A DNA stretch of 64,000 nucleotides, taken from NCBI GenBank assembly GCA_034401795.1, contig CM067367.1, positions 35,130,880 through 35,194,879 of the forward strand, in the 5' to 3' direction. The DNA comes from Chaetoderma sp. LZ-2023a (taxonomy: Eukaryota; Mollusca; Caudofoveata; Chaetodermatida; Chaetodermatidae). This document shows positions 43,881 to 55,165 of the stretch, in pieces. The stretch's first letter is position 1. Every line of letters begins with the position of its first letter. The position numbers were made by a program, and so were the translations under genes. A model generated the notes under the pieces. The model made no database searches and had not been told where the DNA came from. It saw nothing but the letters and a program-made list of their open reading frames with translations.

Positions 43881-43970
43881 GCTGAATATTTTGAAAATAA
43901 TTTGCCTGACAGTGGCCCGTGGCAAAGCCACCAACAATTTTCAGTCAAATTAATATGAAAATATTCAGCA
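43881..43970 (+). repeat. foldback B MITE
   Basis: GCTGAATATTTTGAAAATAA ... ATATGAAAATATTCAGC. It forms a mirror pair with the copy at 44085, the sequence between also folding (CATTGAGATTATTGTTTG / AGACAATAATTTCAATG). Confidence 0.7.
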
Positions 43971-44084
43971 GTTCCAGAGTTATTGCCCATTGAGATTATT
44001 GTTTGATGGTGCAGTGAGACAGTTAATTGTCTAGCTGCTGCAAGCCACCAGACAATAATTTCAATGAGCAAAAATTCTTGACTT

Positions 44085-44178
44085 GCTGAATATTTTGAAA
44101 ACAATTTGACTGAAAGTAGTTGGTGGCTACTTAGCCACCAACAACTTTCAGTCAAATTGTTTTCAAAACATTTAGTAG
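44085..44178 (+). repeat. foldback B MITE, subtype TGGTGGC
   Basis: Long near-perfect hairpin: TGACTGAAAGTAGTTGGTGG / CCACCAACAACTTTCAGTCA. About 160 bp downstream (on the gene strand) of the CIBAR1 stop. Confidence 0.8.
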
Positions 44179-44336
44179 GTCCGGAGATATAACCCCTGGA
44201 ATACGTCGTCTGTAAAAATTCAGCAGTCAATTAACAATATTTTTCCATTTGGTCCACTCATGCCGTTAAGTCATGCAGAAACAATACATCTGTCAATGTA
44301 AAAACTTAAATTATAACTTGATTCACAATTACTTGG

Positions 44337-44459
44337 TCATTTGACTCGTGTCACTTTAACTTGTGGTGTTCTAGGTGAAGGCGCTTCATCACTTATGTCA
44401 TCATCTTCAATATCACTCTCATCATCATCGTTATCATCATCATAATCTTCATCATCAGG
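44337..44459 (-). CDS. CIBAR1: CIBAR1 (FAM92) last exon
   Basis: Terminal exon after a TTTTATTCACAG acceptor, 40 residues and a TGA. It encodes a strongly acidic tail, PDDEDYDDDNDDDESDIEDD then DISDEAPSPRTP, ending VKVTRVK. Vertebrate CIBAR1 likewise ends with an acidic EDDEDDELDVTEEE-type stretch after a Ser-rich linker. Phase 0 joins exactly to the exon at 45845-46057. Role: the acidic, disordered C-terminus of a BAR-domain protein that works with Chibby at the base of cilia. Confidence 0.8.
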   Translation of the reverse strand, partial: PDDEDYDDDNDDDESDIEDDDISDEAPSPRTPQVKVTRVK

Positions 44460-45040
44460 CTGTGAATAAAAGCATGTTAAAGCTCTCTTAATCTGCATGC
44501 AAATTAATGCACATTATCGTTTTCTTACTAGGTCTTTATTCTGATTTTCCGTAAATTTTTGTTCACCGCATCTACAGTTTTCAATCGACCAATTGCAAAT
44601 TGTCAGCTTCTAGTACTTACATTGTCCCAGAATGCTATTACTTTTATTTTGGATCAGTCCAATGGCTTTCGAGATACCAGGTTTACCATGATCAAAAAGG
44701 GGCCTATAGGAAATTATAAGTATGAATGTGACTCCATCTACATTTTTCATCAGATCTCCACCATGCATGAATAGCTTGTTAACCTAGAGGTCCTGGAGCC
44801 AGCTGTTAATTTTTGTGTAAAAAATCTACGGTCAAGGTTACGTCTTAGGGGCAAAATGACCAGTTTTCACTTTTTACAGAAATTAACTCCCTTGATTGAG
44901 AAGTTCAATAGATACATTAGAAGATATTACATACCACCACTTAAGAGTCACGGTCACTCTATTAGGGTGAAGCCGTCACTCTATTAGGGTGAAGCCGATG
45001 GATGTCTAAAGAAGTTTGAGCTGCGACTACTTCAGTTTTT
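44460..45040. other. CIBAR1 intron, mostly featureless
   Basis: Contains a 22-bp perfect tandem duplication at 44953-44996 (TCACTCTATTAGGGTGAAGC type). The short open frame at 44559-44774 has no recognisable content. Confidence 0.45.
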
Positions 45041-45830
45041 TGTTCACCTGGTCAGAATGGCCAAGTGAGCTAATGCCGTGGTGACCATTCGTCAACTTTT
45101 TCTTTAAACAACTTCTCAAGAACCACTGGACTGATTTCAATTATATATGGCAGGTCGCATCCTTAGGGCATAGGGATCCAAGTTTGTTCAAATGAAGGCA
45201 ATCGGCCAATTTGGCCGGTGGCCATCTTGGATTTTGGCGGATTTTAGGAAAGATGTTAAAAAATTTTCTTCTCTGAAACCGTTTGGCTGATTGATTCAAA
45301 TCTGATGAAACAGCATCTAGGGGCATAGCTCAACAAAGTTTGCCCAAGGGAACTTGATTGGCCATATGTTTCGACGGCCATCTTAGATGGCCTAATTTTT
45401 GTGAAAACCATTTCTTTAGAACCGCAGAACGGATTAGGCCCAAATTTGGGAAATAGTTTTAGGGACTAAGGCCCATTAAAGTTTGTTCAAGAGAAGTTGA
45501 TGCGTAAAAAAATATGGCTGCCGTGGTCCAATCAAAATGTAGTGTGCTTGGTGGCCATATTGGATCTTTTTACTTGGTGGATTTTGAAGCCGAAATTGGT
45601 TTTATATAGGTTTTTAAAATCTTAAAATCGACCAAAATCTAAGAGTGCCACGGCCAAATTGGCAGATCAGCTTTATTTGAACAATGTTGGATCCCTATGG
45701 CCCAAAGATGTTTCCAACCACATTTGGTTAAATTCAGTTCACTGGTTCTGGAGAAGACATTTTAAAATCCTATTGCTTTAATTAGTGTGTGAGTTTTTGG
45801 TGGGAAAAAATCCAAGACAATCAGCGTTAA
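45041..45830 (+). repeat. GCCATCTTGG-box element, copy 6, with inverted right part
   Basis: The left part (45041-45615) is in + orientation, from GTTCACCTGGTCAGAATGGC. From about 45616 the modules run on the - strand (CTTTATTTGAACAATGTTGG), so the copy is a head-to-head rearrangement. It fills most of a CIBAR1 intron and ends about 15 bp from the donor of the next exon. Confidence 0.65.
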
Positions 45831-45844
45831 GATTATTCACATAC

Positions 45845-46057
45845 CTGCATGCTATGCTGCAGTTGTTTGTGTCCAGTGACCGGGGTACGAGCTTGTGGTG
45901 GTTTGCTGTTATTTCTGCGGCCAGTAGATGGCGTTTTCTCTCTAGAATCCACAGAATTATATGACTGACCAGTTGTGTTCAAGGAATTCTTTGATGCACT
46001 TCTTGCTAAGGTGTGACGAGGTGAGGCGGAGGCTGGGTTCAGATATCGTTTGAACTC
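45845..46057 (-). CDS. CIBAR1: CIBAR1 (FAM92) exon, Ser-rich linker
   Basis: 71 codons between a TGTCTTACTAG acceptor and a GTATGT donor, both phase 0. It starts EFKRYLNPASASPRHTLARS and ends in a Ser/Thr/Asn/Gln-rich stretch (TGRRNNSKPPQARTPVTG). The start fits the human counterpart, which runs DLEVFRNSLYAP after the BAR domain, then a Ser/Arg-rich region. Probably disordered and open to phosphorylation (several SP and TP sites); that last point is inference. Confidence 0.8.
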
Positions 46058-46136
46058 CTAGTAAGACAATAAGAATTCGACATTTTAATATGCAAGCATG
46101 TATCAATTAATTTCTCTCATTTATTTAGTACTAAAC

Positions 46137-46337
46137 CTGAACAATTTGCTACTCAAGAAAATCAAAATACTTGCTTTTTGAATGCTCATTTGCAGGCCAA
46201 GAGAGGACTATTTGTGAAATATTACCACTAGAATGACTGACTCAGTTATTGAGACAGACTTCAAGTAGTAAATTTACCTCTTGTCGTACAAATAAACATT
46301 TCTCAAGGCTACTGCAGAGGCTGGTTTGGATGGTTTG
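46137..46337 (+). repeat. foldback A MITE, split by a hAT-like element
   Basis: CATTTGCAGGCCAAGAGAGG ... TACTGCAGAGGCTGGTTTGG. Its end CCCATTAAAGTGTTAA continues after the hAT-like insertion at 47914-47931. Confidence 0.7.
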
Positions 46338-47905
46338 TAGGGCTGGGCGGTTTGGCCTAAAAGAAAGCCGGTGACAGTATCACTAATTAAACAGGTATTA
46401 ACGAAATACCAGTTTAACTGGTTAGAATGATTGAAAATAATTTGTAATATGAAAATATAGCGTTTTCATTAGCTACAATACATGTATTCTGCGATTTGAC
46501 AACTGACGTAAATTGCCACGAAATTAGAACGGTAACTACATACGACTGTTCACTTCGACGCTATCTATCTCAAAATAGTGGTTAAAATAAATAAAATAAA
46601 CAGTCTGGTTCATGTGATGTCCTGAAAATAACACTAACTGCTAAAGTGTTGATTTTCAACACTGTTATTAGGTCACTATTTTCGTTTCGAAAGCATAGTA
46701 AAATCTAACGCATGTAAGTAGGAACCCGGATATGAGAGCGAGCTTAGGCTCCTAGTAGAGTTGCGCTGCTATGGTTAGAGTTCATATAACCACCTACAGT
46801 ATGATCTAGTCTAGTATATCATGTGTTTGTATTCAAATACTCAGTATTTAGTAATACTCCTCAATAAACTGTCATTCACGTGTGTGAATGTCATTCAGCA
46901 CGTAACTAAAGGGTAGTAATTTGCCGGAAATCGCACCAAGAATTCTCACAAAAATCTGTGTTTGACTATTTTTCGAGGTTCATATGTCATATAATAAAGG
47001 GATTATGTTAATTTGACAACATAAACGCAATGATTCGTGGAAGATATACGAAGACGAAAAGGACCGGGCCGGTCCGTAAAACAAAACGATGTCAATCGAG
47101 CAAAAAAGTCATGTGTTAAAAATACTACGATTTACAGGAATTTCATTCATAAAATCAATAGTAGTGAACATCCCGGCGAAAGAATTTGTTAACAACCAAT
47201 CACATTACGCCTGCTCATATTTGAGAGGCTACGGTTTCTTTTACTTGCAACTGCTCCACCAACGTAAGAAGCAACTTAATCGGTTTCATTTTCCGGGCAT
47301 TCAAGCAATTTGTCTTGTATGTCTTATTCCGTGCTGGATCATTTTATGTTTGTCGAAATGTAAGGGAAATAATGGCATGTTTGGATTGGGAGGTTAATTG
47401 TATAGCGTCACTCTTTTCGTAGCGCGTTTCTTGAATTTTTTTGTATCGTGCCACATTTGGAATCCTAATTAAACATAGTACAAACTCCATTTGGAAAAAG
47501 GATTATTTGTTACAAAGAGGAAATTTATAAATTTTCAAATTATTCAATCTTACCCCGAAACCACAGAGCGTACTTCGTGTAAAATTCACTGCTGGAAAAT
47601 CAAATCATATTTGCCGAGTGTCATCCTCGGCCGATTTGTTGGGATTTTACCAACACCCTTGCTTTCCCACGGCTAATACATGTAGTTATAGACGACTATT
47701 TTATGGCCCTAGTAGCAAATGGTTACCCACTTGATGATAATGTTAAACTGCAAGTCAAGAACAAACTAGTTTAGGACAGTCACCAGATTTCATGCAATAG
47801 CTATCTCACGGACAGTTTTTCGGTTCCTTATTTTCGTAATGGTTTTTAAACCATCGCCATAAAAAACCATGAGACGGTGTGAAACCGGTATACAGTCCAG
47901 CCCTA
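46338..47905 (+). mobile_element. hAT-like non-autonomous element 2 (1.57 kb) with 8-bp target duplication
   Basis: 1568 bp. Left end TAGGGCTGGGCGGTTTGGCC; right end, inverted, TAGGGCTGGACTGTATACCG, so the terminal inverted repeat is about 12 bp and imperfect. It is flanked by a perfect octamer ATGGTTTG at 46330-46337 and 47906-47913, the duplication length of hAT transposons. No transposase is visible; the 102-codon frame at 47089-47397 resembles nothing I know. It lies in a CIBAR1 intron inside a foldback A MITE. Confidence 0.8.
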
Positions 47906-47935
47906 ATGGTTTGCCCATTAAAGTGTTAACCCTTT

Positions 47936-48065
47936 CATGATGAAGTGCATTGGTTTTGTGGAATGTCCATTTGCAGGTCAAAAGGAGGGAAAATGCCATC
48001 TTTCTTAAATTTAACATTGGAATGATTTTAAACATTAATTTTCTTGCTGTAAATGGTTTGAGAAA
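47936..48065 (+). repeat. foldback A MITE, degenerate
   Basis: GGAATGTCCATTTGCAGGTC and ACATTGGAATGATTTTAAAC remain; the second arm is poor. Confidence 0.45.
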
Positions 48066-50074
48066 TCTTTGTCAAAGGTACAACATCTTGAAAATGGAAC
48101 TGTTGAAAATTGTAGCTGTTTAATACGACATCTTTTAGACTAGATGGACTGCATCCTGTGTTGAGTTCTTTACGGTTTCCACATATCACGTGTGGTATGA
48201 TTTCTTAAAATAGTACACACCAGGGCTCCCGAAACGGCCATATTCCGGACATGTCCGGGAAACATTCTCAATGTCCGGTAGCATATAAGACCAGCAGGAC
48301 ATCTTGACAGGTTTTTGCGATCGCGCAGAGCAAAAAATCAATATTTACAGTGAGAAATATCATCGAAATCACGATACTTCCTTGTACAAACCGACTCCTT
48401 TCAACAAATTTTTTTTAGCAAATTGGATAATCATTAAGCAGATCGGATAGAATGCATAATACTTGATCACTATTATGTTATGATCATATAGAGTAATTTT
48501 TTGAGTTCCCGAGTCCAGTATATTAGGTCCACAAATCATAGGCGACTCTACCGTATAGTATATACTCGAGGCTACTGCACAAATTATAACAATTATAAAT
48601 TTTTACCTCCTATATAGATTAACCGCAAAAAGTGTGATAAATGTTCTTAACTTACGTATCCTATCATTGACAGCACCAAAGCGCTTATGTACAGTACAGA
48701 CCTTAGTTAGCTTTACTGTTTGACGAAGCAAAAACGAAACAAAAATGCGTCTTTAACGCGTCAAAAACTCGTAGCGTTTCCAGGCGTGGCCAAACACCAA
48801 ACCCATTTTATTTATTTTATAGGCGCGTCTAACGGAAAGTCTAACCCGTCCTACAATATGTTAAACGTATCATGAAATATTTTAAACCTGTCACGGAAAA
48901 AGTCAAACGCGCAATCAAATGTATTCATTAACGCTACAGATTCTTACTACGCGTCATTAAACATAAAGTGGAATCGGTCTATAGTCTGTCAAGGACCCGT
49001 ACATGTAAATTTAAATTGCAATTGGAGCCGCCTTTAGCTTTTTTGTGGCTGTAAATGATAATTGTCGAAATGTCATCATCGTAATCAATTCTAATTTTGT
49101 ATAAAATGGACGTGTGTGAACTCCGCACCTGGGTATTCTTTACTGAGTATGAAGCTAGTGTGATGACTGCGCGTATATTTGAATACATTTTTAATCCACA
49201 ATTTCTTTTGAAATCTGGTTGAATAAAATAAGATGGGTTTATTACAATATAGTTTAATTTGAGCCGACGTAATAGGCATAACTTTTTAGAACAATATATG
49301 CACCAGTTGCAGCTAGTGTGTTATGCCAAATTTGTCTTATAACGGAAATGGAAGCGATTTACAAAATCTGCAAACCTGACATTCGGTTGTTTTCGATTTC
49401 GCTATTTCATACATAATATGTAACCGAAAATCTCCGCTTTTACATAGACATGCACATGAGTACATAGTTGTTTTACCCGTGCCTGGGGTGCGTTCAGGAC
49501 CGCGAAAAACGTTTTCCATTATATATACTGAACACTGTACCGCGTAGATCGCGAACGTTCGCCGAACATTCGCCTTCCTGAACTCACTCCAGGAGTATCC
49601 GAGTACATAACGTTATTACCCGTTTTCGGCAACGGGTATCACCGTCTGATTGGTCGAGAATACACGCATATTTAATCAGATCTAGCAAAGATGGCGTCAA
49701 CTGTTTAGAAAATAACATATTTTTGTGTGTGCAATTCATCAATCTACGCACATTTCGTGTACGCCACAGACTAAAACTAGACCGATAACACGGAATAACG
49801 AAACTGCCAATCGGAAAGTGTGATGCCTATATATTTGACCGCTTCAGCATCTTAACTCAGGCTTATTACTGGCAGTGCTTCAAGTTAGTTATCTCGAAAA
49901 CTGTAAACAAAGACACGCGTCGATGATCGAGTTTATCGGATTGTTTATCTTCAACATTGTTTTTTCGCGACCAGGACGAAATGGATATTATATATATATT
50001 TTGTGTCTGCGGCTCTCTTGCGACAATCAATAACTTTCTAATTATCGGTGACATCACATTTACTAAAACAGAAA

Positions 50075-50124
50075 TGATAATGCAGGTTACTGGGCCAATA
50101 TTGGCCTAGTAACCTGCATTATCA
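50075..50124. repeat. 50-bp near-perfect palindrome
   Basis: TGATAATGCAGGTTACT, G, GGCCAA, TATTGGCC, T, AGTAACCTGCATTATCA: no spacer and a single mismatched pair. Confidence 0.85.
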
Positions 50125-50224
50125 GGGAAGTAGGCCCCAAATCTAAACCAATGAATTACCACATTTTACCCATTTGAACCTGAAATCCCAGAATTCCACT
50201 TTTACAGTCATTATATATGTATGA

Positions 50225-50293
50225 TGTTGAATATTTTTAAAGCAATTTGACTGGAAGCTGGCTTTCAGTCAAATTAGTTTCAAAATATTCACC
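50225..50293 (+). repeat. foldback B MITE
   Basis: TTGAATATTTTTAAAGCAAT ... AATTAGTTTCAAAATATTCA around GGAAGCTGGCTTTC. Confidence 0.7.
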
Positions 50294-51260
50294 AGAATTT
50301 TGACACATTCGTAACAAATTTATTATTTTCTCTTGTCGTTTGAAATTGTTAATGCAAAAGTAGAAGTACTCCCTTATTGGAGGCGATATTCCCACCCTGT
50401 ATTATATTCATAGAATCACAATGACGTCATCACAATCAAATTTCCCATAATACCCTGGTAGATACGCCATTTTCAGAGGGGCTAATTTAACATTACGAGC
50501 AATGGGCCGGTAAACCTTAATTACATTTTCTTTAATATATTGTGAAATTCACTCATGATTTCATGTTTTCTGATACCTGACAGGGTTATTACAGATTCTC
50601 AGACTCAGGATTTAACGGTTTGAACATCAAGGAAAATCTAAACAATGAGTTTGTATGGGCAGTCCTCTTTAGCATGTAGTAAGTTTTCCCCAACTTTAAT
50701 GGCGGCCGAATTCAAGATGCCCGGATGTGCGAAACTATGAATAATGTGTTTGATTTCTGCACTAAAGTCTGAGGGCGGCGTACATGTATGACCATAACAG
50801 CCGCTGTCTCGTCATAGGGCCTAACAATACATGTATATAGTATATTACTGGATATATATTGTGCCATATATTTTAAACCAAATATCACTCATCGTGGCGT
50901 TGTAAACGTGGAATCAGACACTGATAGTAATGGTGAGACAGCTAATGTGTGGGGACAGTGAATCTTCTGATGATGACATGTTTGACGATGAGGAAGCCAC
51001 CACTACTGGAAAGACTTGAAGATGAACTTGAAGCTGGTACACTACAAATTGAGTGAACTTCTCCAATCAGTGACAAAGAGTTTGCCCTGAAGTTTGGGTT
51101 ATTTTGGTGCATTCACCATGATCATTTGTGCCGTTTGAATTTAATTAACTGCTAAAGTTTGTTATATTGAATTAGCTCTAACTAACATGATTAGATATAC
51201 CAATAACATACCAAGAGTTAGTAGTTAGTCAGGGTTATAAGAATTGTACATTTTAGCAAT

Positions 51261-51725
51261 TGACCCTTTAACACTCCAGCTGGTGAAAATATGTTCTGTG
51301 GTGGCCTTGAGAAATGTCCATATGCAGAACAAGAATTATTTTTTTACCGTGACTCAGTGAGTGGTCAAAACTGGCCTCTGAAATCAAATTGTCTTGAGAA
51401 ATGATCATTTGCAGGCCAAGAGAAGACTACTTTAAGATTTTACCACTGGAATAACAGGTTTGATAACCAAGCTAATCATTACAGTTCTAAATGTTAAATA
51501 ATTGCCTTGGCTTGCAAATGGGCATTTATTAACCCTTCAATGGTCAAATCAGCCATAACCAGCCTCTGCAGTGTTCCTGAGAAATGCCCTTTTGCTGACT
51601 AAGAGAATACTATTTTTGAAAATTTATCACTGGAATGACTGGCTCCCAGAATACTCTTGATCAGCAAATTGACATTTTATGAGACAATTGGAATTTTCTC
51701 GACCAAATTTACCCATTAAAGGGTT
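51261..51725 (+). repeat. cluster of three foldback A MITEs
   Basis: Three degenerate copies in a row, each with a GAGAAATGxxCATTTGCAG-type box (near 51312, 51400 and 51575) and CACTGGAATxACxGG. Confidence 0.6.
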
Positions 51726-52064
51726 CAGCAGAAATTTACATTTTCTTGACAAATATTGGACAGTAAAGGGTTGTAAAGCTGGAGCTTTACTTACCTTTAA
51801 CTACCTTGTTCCGCTGTTCACAGTGGGAAAAAATTCTCAATCCTTGTTCCACTGAAGATCAAAGAAATGATGAAAACACCATACAACCTTTACTTACATA
51901 CAGTAAATAAGTCAAACCAGGTCATTTTGGATTTGATTAAATTGTTTATTCATTCACTTAAAAAGTTTAATGTCATTGTTATTGAATGCTGCCATATTGA
52001 TATAATGCAGAGTTTGCTCAAACAATCACCAACACAAACAGTAGCGCAAACCACCACTCATTAG

Positions 52065-52215
52065 CAGCATGAGCAATATTATATAGGACCAAGATTAAGT
52101 TTACTTTACTGTTGATTTTGAGATTTGTATTGTTATCGATGATCAATAACAATACAAGTCCAGTCTCTAGAACAAAAGTAAATTATCTTGGTCCTATATA
52201 ATATTGCCCATGCTG
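52065..52215 (+). repeat. 151-bp foldback element, third type
   Basis: Arms CAGCATGAGCAATATTATAT and ATATAATATTGCCCATGCTG, extended by AGGACCAAGAT/ATCTTGGTCCT. The inner stem TTGTATTGTTAT/ATAACAATACAA has a GATGATC loop. Confidence 0.8.
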
Positions 52216-52445
52216 GTGATCAGCGGTGTTTTATGGTTATGCTACTGTCTGTGTTGATGAATGATGTTGCTGGTCACAGGTCATATATTACTGATAGTGG
52301 TCTTTCAAATTTTTGTCCTACTGTTCCAGATTTTGTACGTTTATTTTTGCAACATTTGTTTGTGGTCTGGCTATGTTTCAACAGTAGCTGAAATAGAAAG
52401 TGAAACAAATATGATTACACAGGGTGTTATTATAAGTATTACATA

Positions 52446-53027
52446 ATGGACCTTTCCATTTTATCCATCAATCATGATGTCATAATAAACTACATGATGC
52501 ATAAGGATGACAACATAATCAATGACATAATGAATGACGTAGATAAGTTCGTCAATCTTCACAGACACTTAATTGATGACTGACTATATGTATTCTATTT
52601 AACCCTTTAATGGACAAATTTGGTGAAGAAAATTTTAATATCCACTTATTGAATGTCCAATTAGAGGCCAAGAGAATGCAATTTTTGAAAATTTATGACA
52701 AATTACTGGCTCCGTCATTGAGCCAGTCATTTGTGGTGAATTTTCAAAAACTCTATTCTCTTGGCCTGTAAATGGACATTCCACAAGGCCATAACAGAGG
52801 CCAGTTTTGGTCGGCATGACCATTCAAGGGTTAATAAAAATTATGTCGAATATTTTAAAAATAATTTGACTAGGAGTTGTTGCAGTCATATCAACAGCTT
52901 ACATGTATAGTTTTCAGGAATTTGAGATTCAGAGAGTACAGAGATCGATCCCAATGCAGGTAAAGCATGGGTGGAGCTTAGCTAGAGATGGGCAGGGAAT
53001 AGCTAAAACTGGATTCCTCCATTGGGC
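52446..53027 (+). repeat. TIR element C, copy 4
   Basis: Left end AATGGACCTTTCCATTTTAT; right end AAACTGGATTCCTCCATT, the decayed inverse. It shares GATGTCATAATAA and GGGTGGAGCTTAGCTAGAGA with the other copies. Foldback A (52599-52834) and a foldback B arm (52845-52898) are nested inside. Confidence 0.6.
52599..52834 (+). repeat. foldback A MITE, well preserved
   Basis: 236 bp from TTAACCCTTTAATGGACAAA to GACCATTCAAGGGTTAA. Arms read GTCCAATTAGAGGCCAAGAG and CTCTTGGCCTGTAAATGGAC, with an inner AAATTTATGACAAATTACTGGCTC stem (given here as AAATTTATGACAAATTAC, TGGCTC). This and the copy at 60164 define the family: a TTAACCCTTTAATGGTC end, a CCATTTGCAGGCCAAGAGAA box and a GGAATGACTGGCTC hairpin centre. 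Confidence 0.8.
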
Positions 53028-53657
53028 AAAACTATAAGGAAGACTGAGCGGTGGTAGTAATAAATTATTAAAAAGTGTACCAACACAAATACTGATAGAA
53101 TGCTACATGTATTTTGACATGATACTGGTGCACTGCCCGGTCAAGTGTTTGCCACCACTCAGTCTCACGCCACAATAATAAATTAGTTACTATAATCTCA
53201 CTCTGTCTGAGTACAGCGTACATCGCTCATAGTGATATTCACTATACCACCACGTACCTCACCGATAATATTTGTTAGAATAAGCCAGCACAATTATAAT
53301 CATGCCAGTTTATTCATTCATTTTGTTGGGTGACATGCATTGTGGTACCTGATAAGCATGCTGGATTATTCATTAATTTTTCTGGGTGGCATGCATGGTG
53401 GTTACAACTCAGGTGATGTGAAGTTTGAAAGAAAAAATTCTATGGAAACCAGTAAAAAAATATTTAAATTTCATAGACAACAAAACAGCCCTTAAGCCTA
53501 TTTATACCTGGCCTCAGCTGCTCTCGGAGAGCATCTAGACTTCAAAGTTTTCCGGTGGAGAGTTGGTGTTTCCAGGTGAATGACCGCTGAGGACAGTGAA
53601 TCGCGCATGTCAGGAGAGTGAAAGACTGATTCAAGTCAGACCACCAATGACCGATAG

Positions 53658-53832
53658 GAAAATATCTATTTGCAGAACAAGAGAAGACTATTTTTGAAAA
53701 TTTATGACTGGAATGACTGGCTTGGTTATCGAGACAGTCATTCCAGTGATAAATTTTCAATAATAGCCTTTTCTTGGTCTGCAAATAAATATTTCTCAAC
53801 ACCACTGCAGAAACTGGTTTTGGATGATATGA
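53658..53832 (+). repeat. foldback A MITE
   Basis: Inner hairpin ACTGGAATGACTGGCTTGGT / CGAGACAGTCATTCCAGT is nearly perfect. Confidence 0.75.
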
Positions 53833-54139
53833 GCCGGGTTCTGCCGATCCGGTTGCTTAGTGGGGTGAACTGTCCCACTTCCTCAAGAAATCATGGGTCA
53901 TTTTGACAAATGTTGGATCAAGTACATACATGGAAGATAACCATGTGTGAAGGTAATGATTGGATGGTCTGAATTTTAGAGCACTAAATGGTGCAAGGGC
54001 CCTGCCTCCGCAAAACCCTGCATGAGTGTTAAAGAAAATTTAATTTTAGTATGATAACGTTGAATTAATTACCTACCTACCTTTAAAATCTCCTCGAGTC
54101 CTTTCTTTATCTCACTGTTTTGAAAAATTTAGGATACAT

Positions 54140-54240
54140 TTGTCTCCATCCATTCATCATGCTATCTCCTCCCAAACAGTTGGGTGGAATTCAACCAAAT
54201 TTGGTATGTGGGTTATCCATATGATTGTGGATTGGCTGAC
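54140..54240 (+). repeat. repeat E piece
   Basis: CTATCTCCTCCCAAACAGTT and GGAATTCAACCAAATTTGGT, related to 17390-17530. Confidence 0.45.
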
Positions 54241-54410
54241 AACATTTATTTTATGTAGTCAGAGATTGGTGTCTTCCAGATTTATCTAGATTTCCCATAG
54301 TCCTGCCCACACTCTCGCACATCATTTGACACCCTCTCAATAGTTTTAAATTAAGCCAGATGAGCCACTACATTTAGATAGGACTAGTGATTACTAGATT
54401 CTACTATAGC

Positions 54411-54577
54411 CCTTCAAATCTTTACAGACCAAGGGAAGACTATTTTTTTAATTTTATCACTGAAATGACTGGCTCAATTATCGAGCCAGTCAATCTACTG
54501 GTAAATTTCCAAAAATAGTCGTCTTGCTCTGTTCACAGTAGAGGAATTTTTTGACCACCTTGACCATTAAAGAGTTG
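54411..54577 (+). repeat. foldback A MITE
   Basis: ACAGACCAAGGGAAGACTAT ... TGACCATTAAAGAGTTGA; centre CTGGCTCAATTATCGAGCCA. Confidence 0.7.
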
Positions 54578-54966
54578 ACATGTCAAATTGTTACCATTGG
54601 GTTGGTCAGTTACAAATTGTACTAGCCCTGGTCAATTTCTGTTAACCTCGCGCTCATGTTAATTTTAACCCCTGCTCTCACAGATCATTTCCCCTTAAGA
54701 CCTCCAGATTTTTCACAGCGATCCATGCCAGTCTCTGTGTAATGTAACTCCTCCGAAAGCGGTAGATGGAATTCAAACAAATGTTGTAGGTTACTATAGA
54801 GTACAAGAGGCCATTTTTATCTCACCTACGAAGTAAAATGAGCTATTGTGATACCATGCAAGTCGCCGAGCACCGTCTGATTTGCGTTTAGCTCAACTTT
54901 TCTGTTTATATCTCATGTTTGGTTGATCAAACTGGTCCTAAACTTGGCCACATGCCTCCTTATAAT

Positions 54967-55165
54967 GACACGGCATCACACAATGATGTTCTGGCCCAAA
55001 AGGTCAAAATCACTGATATGCATGCAACCATTTGCTGTCCGCCATCCAGCCGTCAACATGTTAAAAAAAATAAGTTGACGGATAGATGGCGGACAGCAGA
55101 TGGTTGCCATGCGTATCAGTGATTTTGACCTTTTGGCCAGAACATCATTGTGTGATGCTGTGTCT
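54967..55165. repeat. long palindrome, ~91-bp arms
   Basis: The left arm starts GACACGGCATCACACAATGA and ends CCATCCAGCCGTCAAC (55057). A spacer of about 16 A/T-rich bases follows. The right arm starts GTTGACGGATAGATGGCGGA and ends TGTGTGATGCTGTGTC. Only a few mismatches by eye. Confidence 0.85.

Noticed and set aside
44953-44996. TTAGGG words resembling telomeric repeat
   Set aside because: Only two occurrences, inside a 22-bp tandem duplication; not a telomeric array.
47089-47397. 102-codon frame inside the 1.57-kb hAT-like element
   Set aside because: No transposase motif, no similarity I recognise, and typical length for chance in AT-rich DNA.
50930-51020. Short acidic frame (GDSESSDDDMFDDEEATTTG) that looks exon-like
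   Set aside because: Isolated, 29 codons, no partner exon or known family; could be chance or an old fragment.
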